Source: Phlegmacium glaucopus
Lineage: Eukaryota > Basidiomycota > Agaricomycetes > Agaricales > Cortinariaceae
Assembly: GCA_015039465.1 (NCBI GenBank)
Contig: MU130617.1
Span: 299,428 to 316,521, forward strand
Length of the DNA: 17,094 bases
Direction: 5' to 3'
The notes below the pieces were generated by a model. The model saw only the letters and a program-made list of their open reading frames with translations. It was not told where the DNA came from and made no database searches. A program made the translations under genes and the position numbers. This document shows positions 1-9,209 of the stretch, piece by piece; positions within the stretch are counted from its first letter, which is position 1, and each line of letters opens with the position of its first letter.

Positions 1-2
1 AA

Positions 3-1472
3 ATCAATGAAGCTTCACCTTCAGAAGATGAAGCGGCAGCTCAAGCGGCTCTACGCTCATTTCAAGGTAATAATTCCTTTCATTTGCAGCTTCAGCAACT
101 CATATATTATAGATGAAAACCTTAACGATGAGGTACTATATCATATCGTCACTCATTCCTTACTGATTTTTTTGTCCAGAATGATGCCATTGATGTGCTC
201 GAAGACCACTGTATGTGCAACCGTCCCATACATCCACCTCACCCTGAGGCCCTGGCAAATGCTGCTGCCCGCCAATCATATGGGCATCAACTCAAAGATG
301 ACGACCTCGAGGCCGATGAAAATGAAGATGATGATTCATCTACCCATCGGGCTTGTCACTATTCAAAGACACCAAGGGATGCAGAACCCAAACCAACAAC
401 CATGAATTACTACCCCCCAGGCTGGCAGACTATGCTGGAGATGGTGAAGAATAACATGAGAAGGCATGTAGCCCTTGTTAATGCCTTCCCACAAAGAGAC
501 AGAGACCTCAAGGAGGCAACTCTCATTCTCAACAATACAGTCACTGAATATCAAAGGATTGAAGGCAATGCTCTAGAGCCAGGTTGTTTCATACATCTTT
601 TTAACCCAGCAGTTATTGATCATCTGTTTTAGAATATTCCCCAGATTGAGATATGAGAATTCTGGTAGAATCTTACATTCCCATCATTCAACATCTACTA
701 ATTCCCTGCTTAGGTTTTCAATGAGCATTCGTCGTTTCGCCAGAAATTAAAAAAGGTTATTTGGGGCATCATGTTAGCAAAATATTCGAATCTACTTTGC
801 CCACCCGAATTTGAAGGAGGCAATCAACAAGAGGAGTACGACTTGGTGCAACAAGCGGTTCACAAATCACTAAAGGAAGGTCTCTTTCTTCGGGGCAGAG
901 AAGATGAAAATGTGCATTTTCTTTTGTTTCAGTACTTCTTTCTTACATTTCTTGCTACATTTGAAGGGCAAATGCAAAAACATTGCACATCCGGCAATAC
1001 CTGCTGTGATTCATGAGTTTTTCTATACCAATAAGGATTGTCTCGCAGCGCTCTACCACCAAGACTTCGAACACACCATCCCTGATTATGCCATTGCCCT
1101 AGTCATGACTTGCATAAGTACCTCTTTCTCATATCAAATGACCTCCACTAATGATTATATTATAGATTCAAAATTGCCTCGAAGAATACACTGACTACGG
1201 TTATAGAAAACCAATCACCTTAGACAGAGAAACATACAGAGTGGTAATGAAACATCATCTCCACCTGATTGATACACTGAAGGGCCATGCGTATCATGGA
1301 GCACGATATGAAGCTTGTCGCGCCAAATGGGCACGGAAGGGGATGTAAGAAAATTTCTTCGTCTTTAACTTATTAATTTAATTCATTGACCCTTATTTAC
1401 TTTATTAGGCAACTTCTGGAACAAGATGAAGCCCCAGTAGCTCGTTATGCTCCCGCGTTACAACTTGACTGA
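3..1472 (+). pseudogene. DUF6532-type protein gene, 5' partial, with one frame slip
   Basis: Function unknown. DUF6532 proteins are abundant in Agaricomycetes, often beside transposons. Best exons: 3-66, 113-132, 180-582, 633-664, 714-911, 967-1117, 1166-1344, 1409-1472, with introns of 46-64 bp and mostly matching phases. An acidic N-terminal part (DENLNDENDAIDVLEDHC across two junctions) precedes the family core: YYPPGWQTMLEMVK, VNAFPQRDRDLKEA, EYQRIEGNALEP, VFNEHSSFRQKLKKV, NIAHPAIPAVIHEFFY, IPDYAIALVMTCI, NCLEEYTDYGYRKPI and DTLKGHAYHGARYEACRAKW. The last exon ends LQLD then TGA at 1470-1472. Two oddities. Exons 6 and 7 do not join in phase; removing one A from the A4 run at about 1170-1173 restores it. 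In the 633-664 exon the codon at 647-649 is TGA, unless the acceptor is the weak GAG at 648-650. The start lies outside the window. Family assignment is from recognised motifs, without a search. Confidence 0.72.
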
Positions 1473-1700
1473 TAATTGATGTCAGTATGTTCTCTCTTCA
1501 AGTTATCCCTATTGTCTGTATAGTCCACCGACAAGTTTAGATGCAGGTCCTGTCAATATAACCTTCTTCTGAGTAGTTAACACCCTGCTTTATTGCAATG
1601 TCTAGTTACTTGTTTTATGTAGCTTCGGAACTCGGTACTTTAATACAATCAATAATGTTTCCAATTATTTTGTTATGCAAAGCTATCAGTATTCGGATAC

Positions 1701-1729
1701 AGTATATAAACACATTGGGTTTATATACT
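1701..1729. repeat. Perfect 11-bp inverted repeat (hairpin)
   Basis: AGTATATAAAC at 1701-1711 is the exact reverse complement of GTTTATATACT at 1719-1729, with a 7-base loop. It is embedded in TA-rich DNA, so chance formation is easier than in mixed sequence. Confidence 0.7.
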
Positions 1730-1806
1730 ATATATAGTCTATATATGACTATACCGAGCTTTATAGTACTAAGTAAAAGCCAGGTGTTTCTGGAGAATAA
1801 CAAGGT

Positions 1807-1955
1807 AAGCCTATATAGTAATGAGCCAAACCTATGTAGCACTCCATAGTAGCAAAGTAAGCCTATATAGTAATGAGCCAAGCCTATATAGTGCTCCATG
1901 ATAGCAAACTAAGCCTATATAGTAATGAGCTAACCCTATATAGTGCTTCATAGTA
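1807..1955. repeat. 52-bp tandem repeat, about three copies
   Basis: AAGCCTATATAGTAATGAG starts at 1807 (copy 1), 1859 (copy 2) and 1911 (copy 3), an exact 52-bp period, with scattered substitutions. Each unit contains two related halves sharing CCTATATAGT or CCTATGTAG, so the 52-mer probably arose from a shorter ancestor of about 25 bp. Confidence 0.85.
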
Positions 1956-1995
1956 CCGGGCAGAGCAAGGCTATTTCTGGACAGAAGTGATGTGA

Positions 1996-2064
1996 CACCG
2001 GCCAGTGCTGTAAATTAAAGAACCTTTTCTATGGTTCTATGACGCTGTCCAGCACTGTCTGGTG
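1996..2064. repeat. Nested imperfect inverted repeat
   Basis: CACCGGCCAGTGCTG (1996-2010) pairs with CAGCACTGTCTGGTG (2050-2064) at 13 of 15 positions. Inside it GAACC (2020-2024) pairs with GGTTC (2033-2037). The result is one long two-step hairpin. It could be a foldback element or the end of a small transposon. Confidence 0.6.
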
Positions 2065-2123
2065 CCAGCAAGCTGACCCCCAGTTTGCAGATGTAGATAC
2101 ATATGAACCAAAGGTTGAGGTAA

Positions 2124-2414
2124 ATGGGGAGGCCAAATGTGAATGATATGATGATGTCGCTGGAAGGGAATGATGGGTGGGTGTTGCGGAATTTTGAGTT
2201 GAGGCAGCTTGTCAGAGAGCTTGTGAGAGGAATGAATCTGCCTCAGAAGGAACTGAGATCTGGATATCGTAATAAAGATGAGAACAAGGATGGGAACACA
2301 CCTAGAGCCCATGCCCAAAATTCCCTTTCAACACGGCAAACACTGCAAAAAGAAGTACAGATACAGAAGGTCATCTGTGCCATTCAACATGGGGCCCACA
2401 AACCAGGCCATTGA
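2124..2414 (+). CDS. Unrecognised open frame, weak
   Basis: A 96-codon frame beginning ATGGGGAGG. Its middle is rich in charged residues and looks helical (ELRQLVRELVRGMNLPQKEL), followed by a polar segment (NKDENKDGNTPRAHAQNS). I recognise no family. No good splice sites extend it convincingly, and the opposite strand is also open over part of it. It may be one exon of a degraded accessory gene or a chance frame. Confidence 0.2.
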   Translation: MGRPNVNDMMMSLEGNDGWVLRNFELRQLVRELVRGMNLPQKELRSGYRNKDENKDGNTPRAHAQNSLSTRQTLQKEVQIQKVICAIQHGAHKPGH

Positions 2415-2898
2415 CAGGGTCAATCACAGATGACTATGAATCTACCAGATTCATGCCACGCACAATTGTGGACTTCGAAAGACACATCGCAGAGTGAGGG
2501 AGGAGACGAGAGGTGCAAGCAATGTTGCAACATGCATGTGGTTTTTTTAACCGTGGGAATACCATACGCCAGGCTCTGCCACTGCGATACGTGCTACACA
2601 AACTGTAGAGCTTTAGCATCCTTAATTTTATTCTGTAAATTGCCTCTGTTAATATCATAGAGTTGTTTTACATCCAGAATCCAAAGATCTTTACATCAAA
2701 TTTCGATGCAACAAACTGGTCTGCTACAGACTTGCTGCAGACCATTGCAGATTGATTGCAGATTTCGCATGCCCCATTATGGAATTAGTGTTCTAAACTC
2801 TCAGTGAGGCTTGGGACTTTCCAATGCTATACGCAGCTCACAGAACAAACAATTTGATTTGATTTGAGACTCGAGAGAGAACATCCACATCGCAACTA
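2415..2898. other. Intergenic, nothing recognised
   Basis: Short open frames on both strands overlap and none shows family motifs. GGTCTGC and GCAGACC form a 7-bp inverted repeat around 2719-2744. This is the 3' flank of the minus-strand gene ending at 2899. Confidence 0.4.
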
Positions 2899-4502
2899 CT
2901 ACATGCCTCTTCTGCCCTGAAGTACATTTAACAAGGCATTACCTGTCGAAAGCTGTGTCGGAACCTGTGGCTGATGCATGCTGTTGCTACTGCCCATACT
3001 AGTAGTGCCATGAGCCATAGTTGTACTAGGAGCCTGACTCAAAATCATGGTTGAACATGGTCCTGCGGTGTTTGATTGTGAGGCAGAATTGAACTGCTGG
3101 TTATCGAAAAGGATGGTCTCCTCCACATACCTAGACATAATATATGAGATTCAAGTAAAAAATCCTAGAACCAATGAAAGGACAACTCACGGTTTCCATA
3201 GTGGTCCAGCAAGGTCACTATCTCGCTCCTCAATTTGTTTTGCCAACCATTCATCCACGCGTGCCCAAAAGTCTTCTCTGTTGGGAACACAGCCCCCATC
3301 TCTGGTGCGCTTCTTGCCAGTGCTTGCCTCAGAAGACAAGCCATCATTCTTGATGTTCGAAAGGAGATGCTTGTTCTCGTATGCGAAGCAGCGCTAACCC
3401 AGAAAAAATAAATAACACTCACAACAAACACCAAGCTAAAGACTTGTATCCTTACCAGAAGTGCATTATGAATGATATAACCATTATTCACCTTCTCAGA
3501 GAGTGATCCTGGTCGATATTTATGCATTGAGTTGACAGTGAAGTCCTCAAGCGAACACTTTGAATTCCCAAATAAACTGTCTCGTATCTGAAGGAAGAGG
3601 TTACAATTAGGAAGTCATCAGAAACACTGAAATAAAGACAGATGTCTTGTCGAAAAGCATTTCTGACACCAGAGACAGTGCGTTTAACAGCACTGGTGAA
3701 TACAGTCTCTCTCACAGGTTGTCCAAAGACATTGAGCATGCGGTATTGCTCCGGTTTTTGCCTAATTTTTGCCTGTTACCAAGGATGAGAGATTTGAAGG
3801 CATAAATCACAAGGTTGGCTAAAACCCACTGAAACACCCAGATACAATGGTTTAAATGCAGTACGTGAATGGTGGTAGATTAGTTGTTGTGAAAGTTTCT
3901 GAATGTTCATCTAGTAGGAGGTTGGTTAAATATAAAGCAACAAACAGCAATAAATTATGGGACATACGGACTGTTCCCTGGTCAACTCAAATTTGGTATC
4001 GAGCCGGATCCCCAAGTCCTGGGCAACTGCTTGGGGCATGTCGTCATCAGTCCTTTTGCTGCGAAGGGAAAATGCAGCCGTAATTCAGTTCTCAGATTCA
4101 TATTGGAGGGCTTGCATCATGATGTGTACAGACCCATCTGCAACAGTGAGGCCGTCTCCAGCAGAAGTTACAACCTGGAGGAAACGAACATCAAAGAGAG
4201 TTCGTTTAACAGAATTCTAGTGTACCTACTTGGTGAAGCGCTTGGAGGTTGGTGATCTGGACTTCCGTTAACTTATACTGATGCCCTGCTGTTTCAACAA
4301 ACATTGGTGATATTTTGTTGACTGATCTGGACAGTCTTCCCGACTCAGGAGTGGATAAAAGCTGGTGGGTAGTGAAAGATGGTGAAGGTGAATTTGATCG
4401 AGAACGGGTCAATGAAAATTCGTCCAGAGGGGAAGAACTCTGGGCTGAAACACCTTCCCATGGACCGATAGCATATGCATTTGAAGCAGGTTGAGAGGTC
4501 AT
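2899..4502 (-). pseudogene. Spliced accessory gene of unnamed agaric family, interrupted
   Basis: Function unknown; it resembles uncharacterised mushroom proteins often found among transposons. Exons on the minus strand: 4230-4502, 3968-4174, about 3640-3828, 3456-3587, 3191-3393, 2899-3130. Introns where both ends are clear are 55-62 bp except the longer 3829-3967. The ATG at 4500-4502 opens a Ser-rich head (MTSQPASNAYAIGPW) ending YKLTEVQITNLQALHQ. Next come VVTSAGDGLTVADGSVHIMM, DLGIRLDTKFELTREQS, MLNVFGQPVRETVFTSAV, GNSKCSLEDFTVNSMHKY, REDFWARVDEWLAKQI and YVEETILFDNQQF, then a Ser/Gln/Thr-rich tail. Two lesions: TGA at 4085-4087 within an otherwise continuous frame (fits CGA-to-TGA), and a frame slip at the A5 run (plus-strand T5, 3766-3770) that one extra base repairs. 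The boundary near 3588-3640 is unclear. The product would be about 410 residues. Confidence 0.6.
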
Positions 4503-4966
4503 GCTTGAATGGTGCCAATATTTCAACTGGTGCAGTGCAACTTTCACATCTTATACTTTTTGAGAGTGGCAGTGCACAGTTTCCATCTGTTGACAGAGCA
4601 CACAAGGATCTAAACAACGTGTAGTCTCGCATCGCGTCGGTCATGGACAGCGCTGATGTAACTGCACAGAGGTTGTTGAGAAAAGGTGTATTTTCAAGAT
4701 TATAAATCTCTACTCAAAACAATCACTCAATCAATACTTTATACAATCTTAATAATGCAAGTTGGGTTTTCTAGAAAGTATAACCTTTCCAATATTTTGA
4801 ATTCACTTCAACTAAACACACACAACAACAACAATAATTTGGATCAATTAAAGGATGATCAAACTTGTAAAGTGGTTTTGCAATTTATGGCTTGCACCAA
4901 CAATCAGTAGAAGAATTCCCAAGACTTCTCTGATTGATTTACAATTTGTGTACACAAAAGTCCAAG

Positions 4967-5083
4967 ACTTTGTTACAACTTCAACACAATTGCATACACA
5001 AGAAGACTCAAACTTCTGCTATGACTTTAACACAATTGCATACACAAGAAGCCCTCTTGCTTCTGCTATGACTTTAACACAAC
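4967..5083. repeat. 46-47 bp tandem repeat, two-plus copies
   Basis: AACACAATTGCATACACAAG occurs at 4983 and again at 5029 (period 46). CTTCTGCTATGACTTTAACA occurs at 5013 and 5060 (period 47). The copies are partial and overlap, with substitutions between them. Confidence 0.75.
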
Positions 5084-5329
5084 AACAACTTTTACAACAA
5101 TTCAACAATTATTGCAACAAGTCAAACAACTCTGAGAAACTGATTTATTTTCAAGTCCACTACTCAAAGACAAGTGTTCTTGCTCAATGTCTAAGACAGT
5201 GAGCTGTACTAGGTTGCAAATGAGGGGGGGAAAGAAAGAATCCAATTTTCTGACTATTTACAAACCCTGGGAGGTATTTTATACATTTGAGATACTTAAA
5301 AATAGATAATGTCCAAAAATAGATATACT

Positions 5330-5480
5330 GGTTCCTGGTACCCTTACTTTGGTTCTGGCACCATGTGCACTCATTGTTCCTGGAAACATAGGGGTTGTTC
5401 TATTTTTAGCCCCATGTTCCTAATTTTAGGTAGTTTCCACCCCTCTTGATGGGAACTGTGCCTATTGTGCCTGGAAACAA
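5330..5480. repeat. Dispersed short motif GTTCCTGG and variants
   Basis: GGTTCCTGGTACC, GGTTCTGGCACC, TGTTCCTGGAAACA, TGTTCCTAA and TGTGCCTGGAAACA follow each other within 150 bp. Clustered short motifs of this kind are common near transposon ends. No element boundary was identified. Confidence 0.4.
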
Positions 5481-5668
5481 TCTTTATGATTGTTCAGCAC
5501 TCCCCCTATCCTTAATCATCATGATTCCCACACAATCACATGGTTCCACTATCTTGGTTATTCTGCTTCCACTGTTGCTAGGGCACCACACTTCCCCTGA
5601 ATATTTATTAATAATATTCTGTTGCTCCAAAATCACACCCCATGACATTTGCTAACCCAATATTGTTT

Positions 5669-5974
5669 ATTTAACTTTTCCTGTGCAAAGTCTATAAGGA
5701 TATTCATGGATTTATTGGTTTTAATCCAGACATGCAATTTGTAGTGTAACAAATGATAGTCTATTGACCACACTTATTAACTATATGCATTTAAGTCACA
5801 CAGTAATAGGTCTAATCAGCAGTTGTAGGGTAAACAACTCTGATTCCCTTGTCTATTATCAGTTGTATTAACCAGTTATTGGTGCATTAATTAATATTTA
5901 TGCTGAAATAATAGATAAAAATTGCAAAAACCATGCTTATGCAGATTTAAATCATATCAGCGCGTTATTTGAAA
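5669..5974. repeat. 306-bp direct repeat, copy R1
   Basis: Identical to 9235-9540 at 304 of 306 positions with no indels (constant offset 3566). The differences are A5687 versus C9253 and A5871 versus G9437. It is non-coding and AT-rich. The copy ends directly in the A26 run 5972-5997, and no similarity to R2's flank continues beyond it. Confidence 0.95.
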
Positions 5975-5997
5975 AAAAAAAAAAAAAAAAAAAAAAA
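5972..5997. repeat. A26 homopolymer at the inner edge of R1
   Basis: Twenty-six consecutive A, followed by CGA and T8. The other inner edge of the repeated pair (9210-9235) is also A26. Equal runs at both junctions look like an insertion or assembly signature. Confidence 0.95.
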
Positions 5998-6030
5998 CGA
6001 TTTTTTTTGTATCATTTAAATTACCCATCC

Positions 6031-6240
6031 TTCATTTTGCATACAAGCACTCCAACGGAGAACTTTCACCACGGCCAACAATTATTTTCTACACTCGTTC
6101 GACTTATCAAGTATCCATGAGACTATCATTCGCAGCCTCTCACAGGCTCTGATTGACGCCGACGATCCTAACGCCATCTGCCACCTCGTTCTCTCCTGGA
6201 ACGGTTCCAGTTGTCACTGCATCGAAGGAATGGACCGTAT
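6031..6240 (+). CDS. Open, coding-looking stretch upstream of the membrane gene
   Basis: One frame stays open for about 70 codons and reads naturally (FDLSSIHETIIRSLSQALI, DADDPNAICHLVLSWNGSS, CHCIEGMDRM), with no ATG near its beginning, soon after the A26/T8 sequence. It could be an exon of a gene whose 5' end is missing. A 1-base slip at about 6241 would join it to FPDEPPVEQALFQCT, and from there across the 6287-6349 intron. I recognise no family. Confidence 0.25.
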
Positions 6241-6345
6241 GATTTCCTGACGAGCCTCCAGTTGAACAAGCTTTATTCCAATGTACATGTAAGTACTTGA
6301 CCGCAACCAATCAACAAGACCACGCAACACATCCCTTCCACATTC

Positions 6346-7065
6346 ATGCAGCTCCTCGCCACCTCCAGACTTCATTCTCTCGCGTACACCATGACCTCAA
6401 CCCGAGTGTTTATTCCACAGTTCTATCGCTCGTTCATTCCCCATGACTCCCTTCATTTTCACAGGAACATCCTCAACTCAACTCACGCACCACTCTCGAC
6501 CATCCCAGCAAACAGATCTTTACTGAGCTCATTCAAACCGTTGGACGTCCGATCGCGACTCAACATGTCGCCATACGATCTCAAAAGTCTTGTGTTTGGT
6601 CGCGGCGTTCGTTGTTTAAAACATATGAATGGAGTACGCGTACTTACGGTAAGCCAGCCCCATCTAGGATCGTCCATTGGTTCTTGATAGTTTTTTTAGC
6701 AGTGTACAATTAATCGCAGAACATTAACATTTACCATTGCCTTTGCGGCGTCTTTTCTTCTATATCAATACTTGATGCCAGTAGTCACAGCGTTCTACGC
6801 TTTTCTGACTGCTATCCGCTACCTCAATGCCAAGTTAGTGGCAGCAGATCAATTTCTGGCCATAGCTACAGAAGAGCCAGCTGTAAGTTTCAATCTATTC
6901 CATAGTGATTTGAGCTAATATCTTCATCAGCGACACAAACTTCTCTACAATTTCACGTTCCTCGCTGCGCTAACCCTCATCTACTTGCTCAGACTATATT
7001 TTGCAATGTTAGCGCTACTCACGTGCACCCTCATTTATCTGCGATACATTTATTTTAGTTTGTAA
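6346..7065 (+). CDS. Small multi-pass membrane protein, three exons
   Basis: Not recognised. Model: exons 6346-6648, 6700-6882, 6931-7065; both introns (51 and 48 bp) are phase 0 with GTAAGC/GTAAGT donors, giving about 206 residues ending TAA. The first exon is Arg/Ser/His-rich with almost no acidic residues (MQLLATSRLHSLAYTMTSTR), as in a mitochondrial presequence. The last two exons are strongly hydrophobic: LTFTIAFAASFLLYQYLM, PVVTAFYAFLTAI, NFTFLAALTLIYLLRLYF and LALLTCTLIYLRYIYF, with a polar loop AADQFLAIATEEPARHK between. The last two exons are well supported. Exon 1 is less sure: another frame there also reads well (KQIFTELIQTVGRPIATQ) but needs a TGA read-through and cannot be joined in phase. 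Confidence 0.5.
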
Positions 7066-7097
7066 CTACCCTAGAAGTAGTAAAATCCTTTCTTGAT

Positions 7098-7116
7098 ATA
7101 AGAGTTTCACTCTTAT
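7098..7116 (+). other. 3'-UTR hairpin downstream of the membrane gene
   Basis: ATAAGAGT and ACTCTTAT form a perfect 8-bp stem with a 3-base loop, 32 bp after the stop codon. It may be a transcript-end structure. The role is inferred from position only. Confidence 0.4.
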
Positions 7117-7439
7117 GTTTCTTGTTGTAAATGTCTAAAATAAATATCAAATCCTACGAAAAATATGGATATATCTACTGTAGACTGCCTACACAGTGTT
7201 GAGAACATTGGTGACATCAAGAGTTGTAAATTCCTTTGAAAATTTATGACGTTTCAAGTTGGAATTTTTTCAAAAGTTTTTGTTACATATTTGTCCATAA
7301 AAGTCTACATTAATTGGCGGAATTTCCCCGATGCCAAAAGTGGTAAATTACCACAGTCCCGAAAAACGACACTTTCTGTCAGAATTATCCCATTCCACCC
7401 TTTGGGGTTGCTTTTTCCCACGCTCCTGGTCTCACAGTG
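7117..7439. other. Unrecognised DNA fused to the broken end of the KDZ gene
   Basis: No coding motif. GTGGTAA-A-TTACCAC at 7340-7354 is a perfect 7-bp inverted repeat, and CACAG-TGCT-CTGTG spans the fusion point at 7433-7446. This sequence replaces the downstream part of the KDZ-associated gene, whose normal continuation is found in mirrored form at 16218 onward. Confidence 0.45.
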
Positions 7440-9037
7440 CTCTGTGGGATACACCTTGTCCAAGAAGTTCAAGATATTTGTTGGTGATTCAGATTTTGCA
7501 AATTTGGCCCAAGCAATAACTGCACCACAGGGTGCACAGATTGTTTCCACACAATAAAAATGGGGAGGACTAAAGTAGTGGCTTCAAAGTGGTTCTGGGG
7601 CATTTTCATCATGTGGTTGTACATTTCCTCTGGTTGCAGGATTCCATGGCAGATTTTCACTAGGTCTTTGTAACATATGTTGAACACCTGTAAGACTTGA
7701 ATGGCTATGGTGATGAGTGTGTTTGTCCCATTGAATTCCGTGTTGAGAGCATGCTTGGGTTGGTGCCACTTTGTTATTTTGGCACCCTTTCACATGACAA
7801 CATGGTCCATATTCATGCTCATGAAGAGTACAAAATACACCTCCACGTGCATTATCCAGATCCTCAATGCAGTTTTCATATGCACAATGCTAGAAATAAA
7901 TTCAATTCTGAGAAAAGATAATATCAACTTAATACTTACTGTTGTGCCCATTACAATACCATCAAGTACAACCATGTTTACAGTTCTACCATCTACTTCC
8001 ATATGATCTGATGCTGAGTTTCTGTGAAGTGTAGCTGATACCTCAGGAACATTCTGAGCCAATAAGGTGTTATGATTGCTTATAAGTGGAGGAACAACTC
8101 TGTTGTCATCCTCACCAACAATTCCAGCAGGATCATTGTGTGCAGTAGGATTTTGTTGTGGAAGAGTATCTGAAGTTCTTTTGTATGGCTGGGTACATTC
8201 TGAACATGCATGTCCATCAGCTGGCTTAATACGACCCTGATCACCAAGTTTAACAAAAGCCTGTTCTGTAATTTGATTTATGTCCAGGTTATCCTTTAGT
8301 TCTAGATGTACTCCATATACTGCAGCTATTTTTCTTGTAGACTCCTGGACAAATGCATTCCAAACTTGTTGCCTACTAATGATAGTAGATGATTCTGTGC
8401 CACTTTCTCCAAAACTATTGTTCCAGAATTCAGTATAGGCTGCAGCAGAGGCATGAAAGCTTTGCATGGCTTTTATAACAGCACTTGAAAAGATTCTATC
8501 AACCCAAAGACTTTGTCCCACTTTCAAATGTGTAGCAGAGTTCAGATAGACTTTGGTAGCAAGATCATTGTTTCCAGGAATGTGTTCATGATCTGCTGAA
8601 TAAGTTGTGTTGCAGGTTGTACATACCCCAGTCAGCACTGGGATATTTTGGTAGATTGTTATGCCCTTAATAAGGGTTACACTGGGAATATCTCTAACTC
8701 TTGTATTTTTCAGTAGTCCACGTGGTTCACATCTTGTATCTTCACAAGTCAAAGAGGTAGGGCAAATTACCAAGACTGGCTGGATAGCTTTATGAGAAAC
8801 AGGAAGCAATTTCTTGTCAAATTTCCCATTTTTGTGATATGGATTTAAGTTCAAGATCTGAGCAAAGGCACCAAGTTTCAATGCAAGAGAAGTAACAATA
8901 TCATTATCTTCAATGTCTTTAGGCTTTTCAGACTTTTTAAATAAATCCAAAGTCTGATGCTCTAAATGTGACTGTAGAGTTTGTGCTAGACATTTAATCC
9001 ATCCAGATGAGGGCACTTTTCTTCTCTCCAGAGCATG
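7440..9037 (-). pseudogene. KDZ transposase-associated CxC5/CxC6 protein, truncated copy 1
   Basis: CxC5 and CxC6 are cysteine clusters named for their association with fungal Kyakuja-Dileera-Zisupton transposases. Exon 7940-9037 (TAA in frame just upstream at 9038-9040, no ATG) starts around ERRKVPSSGWIKCL. It carries a CxC5-like cluster (ICPTSLTCEDTRCEPRG, then GVCTTCNTTYSADHEH) and a CxC6-like start (HACSECTQPYK, VDGRTVNMVVLDG). The intron 7890-7939 (50 bp, GTAAGT..TAG, phase 0) leads into HCAYENCIEDLDNARGGVFC, VKGCQNNKVAPTQACSQHG and RPSENLPWNPATRGNVQPHD. The codon 7584-7586 is TGA; the frame then continues unbroken through FYCVETICAPCGAVIAW and SPTNILNFLDKVYPTE. After 7440 homology stops abruptly. 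The mirrored copy has CGA (Arg) at the TGA position. Lost from this copy: the predicted catalytic half. Confidence 0.85.
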
Positions 9038-9068
9038 TTAGGGCAACTGCAACGCTGACTTAGTCAAG

Positions 9069-9168
9069 CTAGCAGGGGATCCAAAGTTAATAATATTTCA
9101 GAAAAGATATCTACAAGTGACTTACCTAGCAGGGGATCCAAAGAGGAAAGGATGGGGATCCCTGCTAG
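9069..9168. repeat. Three copies of CTAGCAGGGGATCC, two direct and one inverted
   Basis: CTAGCAGGGGATCCAAAG occurs at 9069-9086 and 9126-9143. GGATCCCTGCTAG at 9156-9168 is its inverted form, lacking one G, and makes a hairpin with the second copy (16-base loop). It lies between the truncated 5' end of the KDZ pseudogene and the A26 run, so it may be the remnant end of a small element. Confidence 0.8.
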
Positions 9169-9209
9169 CTGGGGGTATTTAAGTACTAATATGGCCATAA
9201 CGGAGATAT

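Larger units (their letters stand above)
1473..2036. other. Non-coding, TA-rich stretch downstream of the DUF6532 gene
   Basis: No convincing coding frame. The stretch is rich in TATA/CTATATAG motifs and holds a hairpin at 1701-1729 and a 52-bp tandem repeat from 1807. It could be a small non-autonomous element, but no terminal repeats or target-site duplication were found. Confidence 0.5.
4503..5668. other. Long AT-rich non-coding stretch
   Basis: No family motif in any frame. Open frames here are rich in Asn, Gln, Thr and Ile, as expected from AT-rich simple sequence (for example the ACAACAACAACAATAAT run near 4821). It contains the 46-bp tandem repeat at 4967-5083 and repeated GTTCCTGG motifs at 5330-5480. 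A TGTTGAG at 4674 resembles the start of a fungal LTR, but I found no matching end or target duplication. Confidence 0.45.

Noticed and set aside
7..405. 132-codon plus-strand frame at the window start
   Set aside because: It reads through two introns of the DUF6532 gene; the spliced frame with an acidic linker fits the family better.
1615..1899. 94-codon minus-strand frame rich in Tyr, Leu and Ile
   Set aside because: It translates the 52-bp tandem repeat and TA-rich DNA (YYIGL repeats), not a protein gene.
1807..1955. CRISPR array
   Set aside because: Units are contiguous without distinct spacers, and the genome is a eukaryote's.
4674..5668. Solo LTR beginning TGTTGAG
   Set aside because: No matching CA end, no target-site duplication and no second copy could be found.
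5972..5997. Poly-A tail of a LINE or processed retrocopy
   Set aside because: No reverse transcriptase or intronless gene lies upstream, and an equal A26 is present at the other junction; an insertion or assembly scar is at least as likely.
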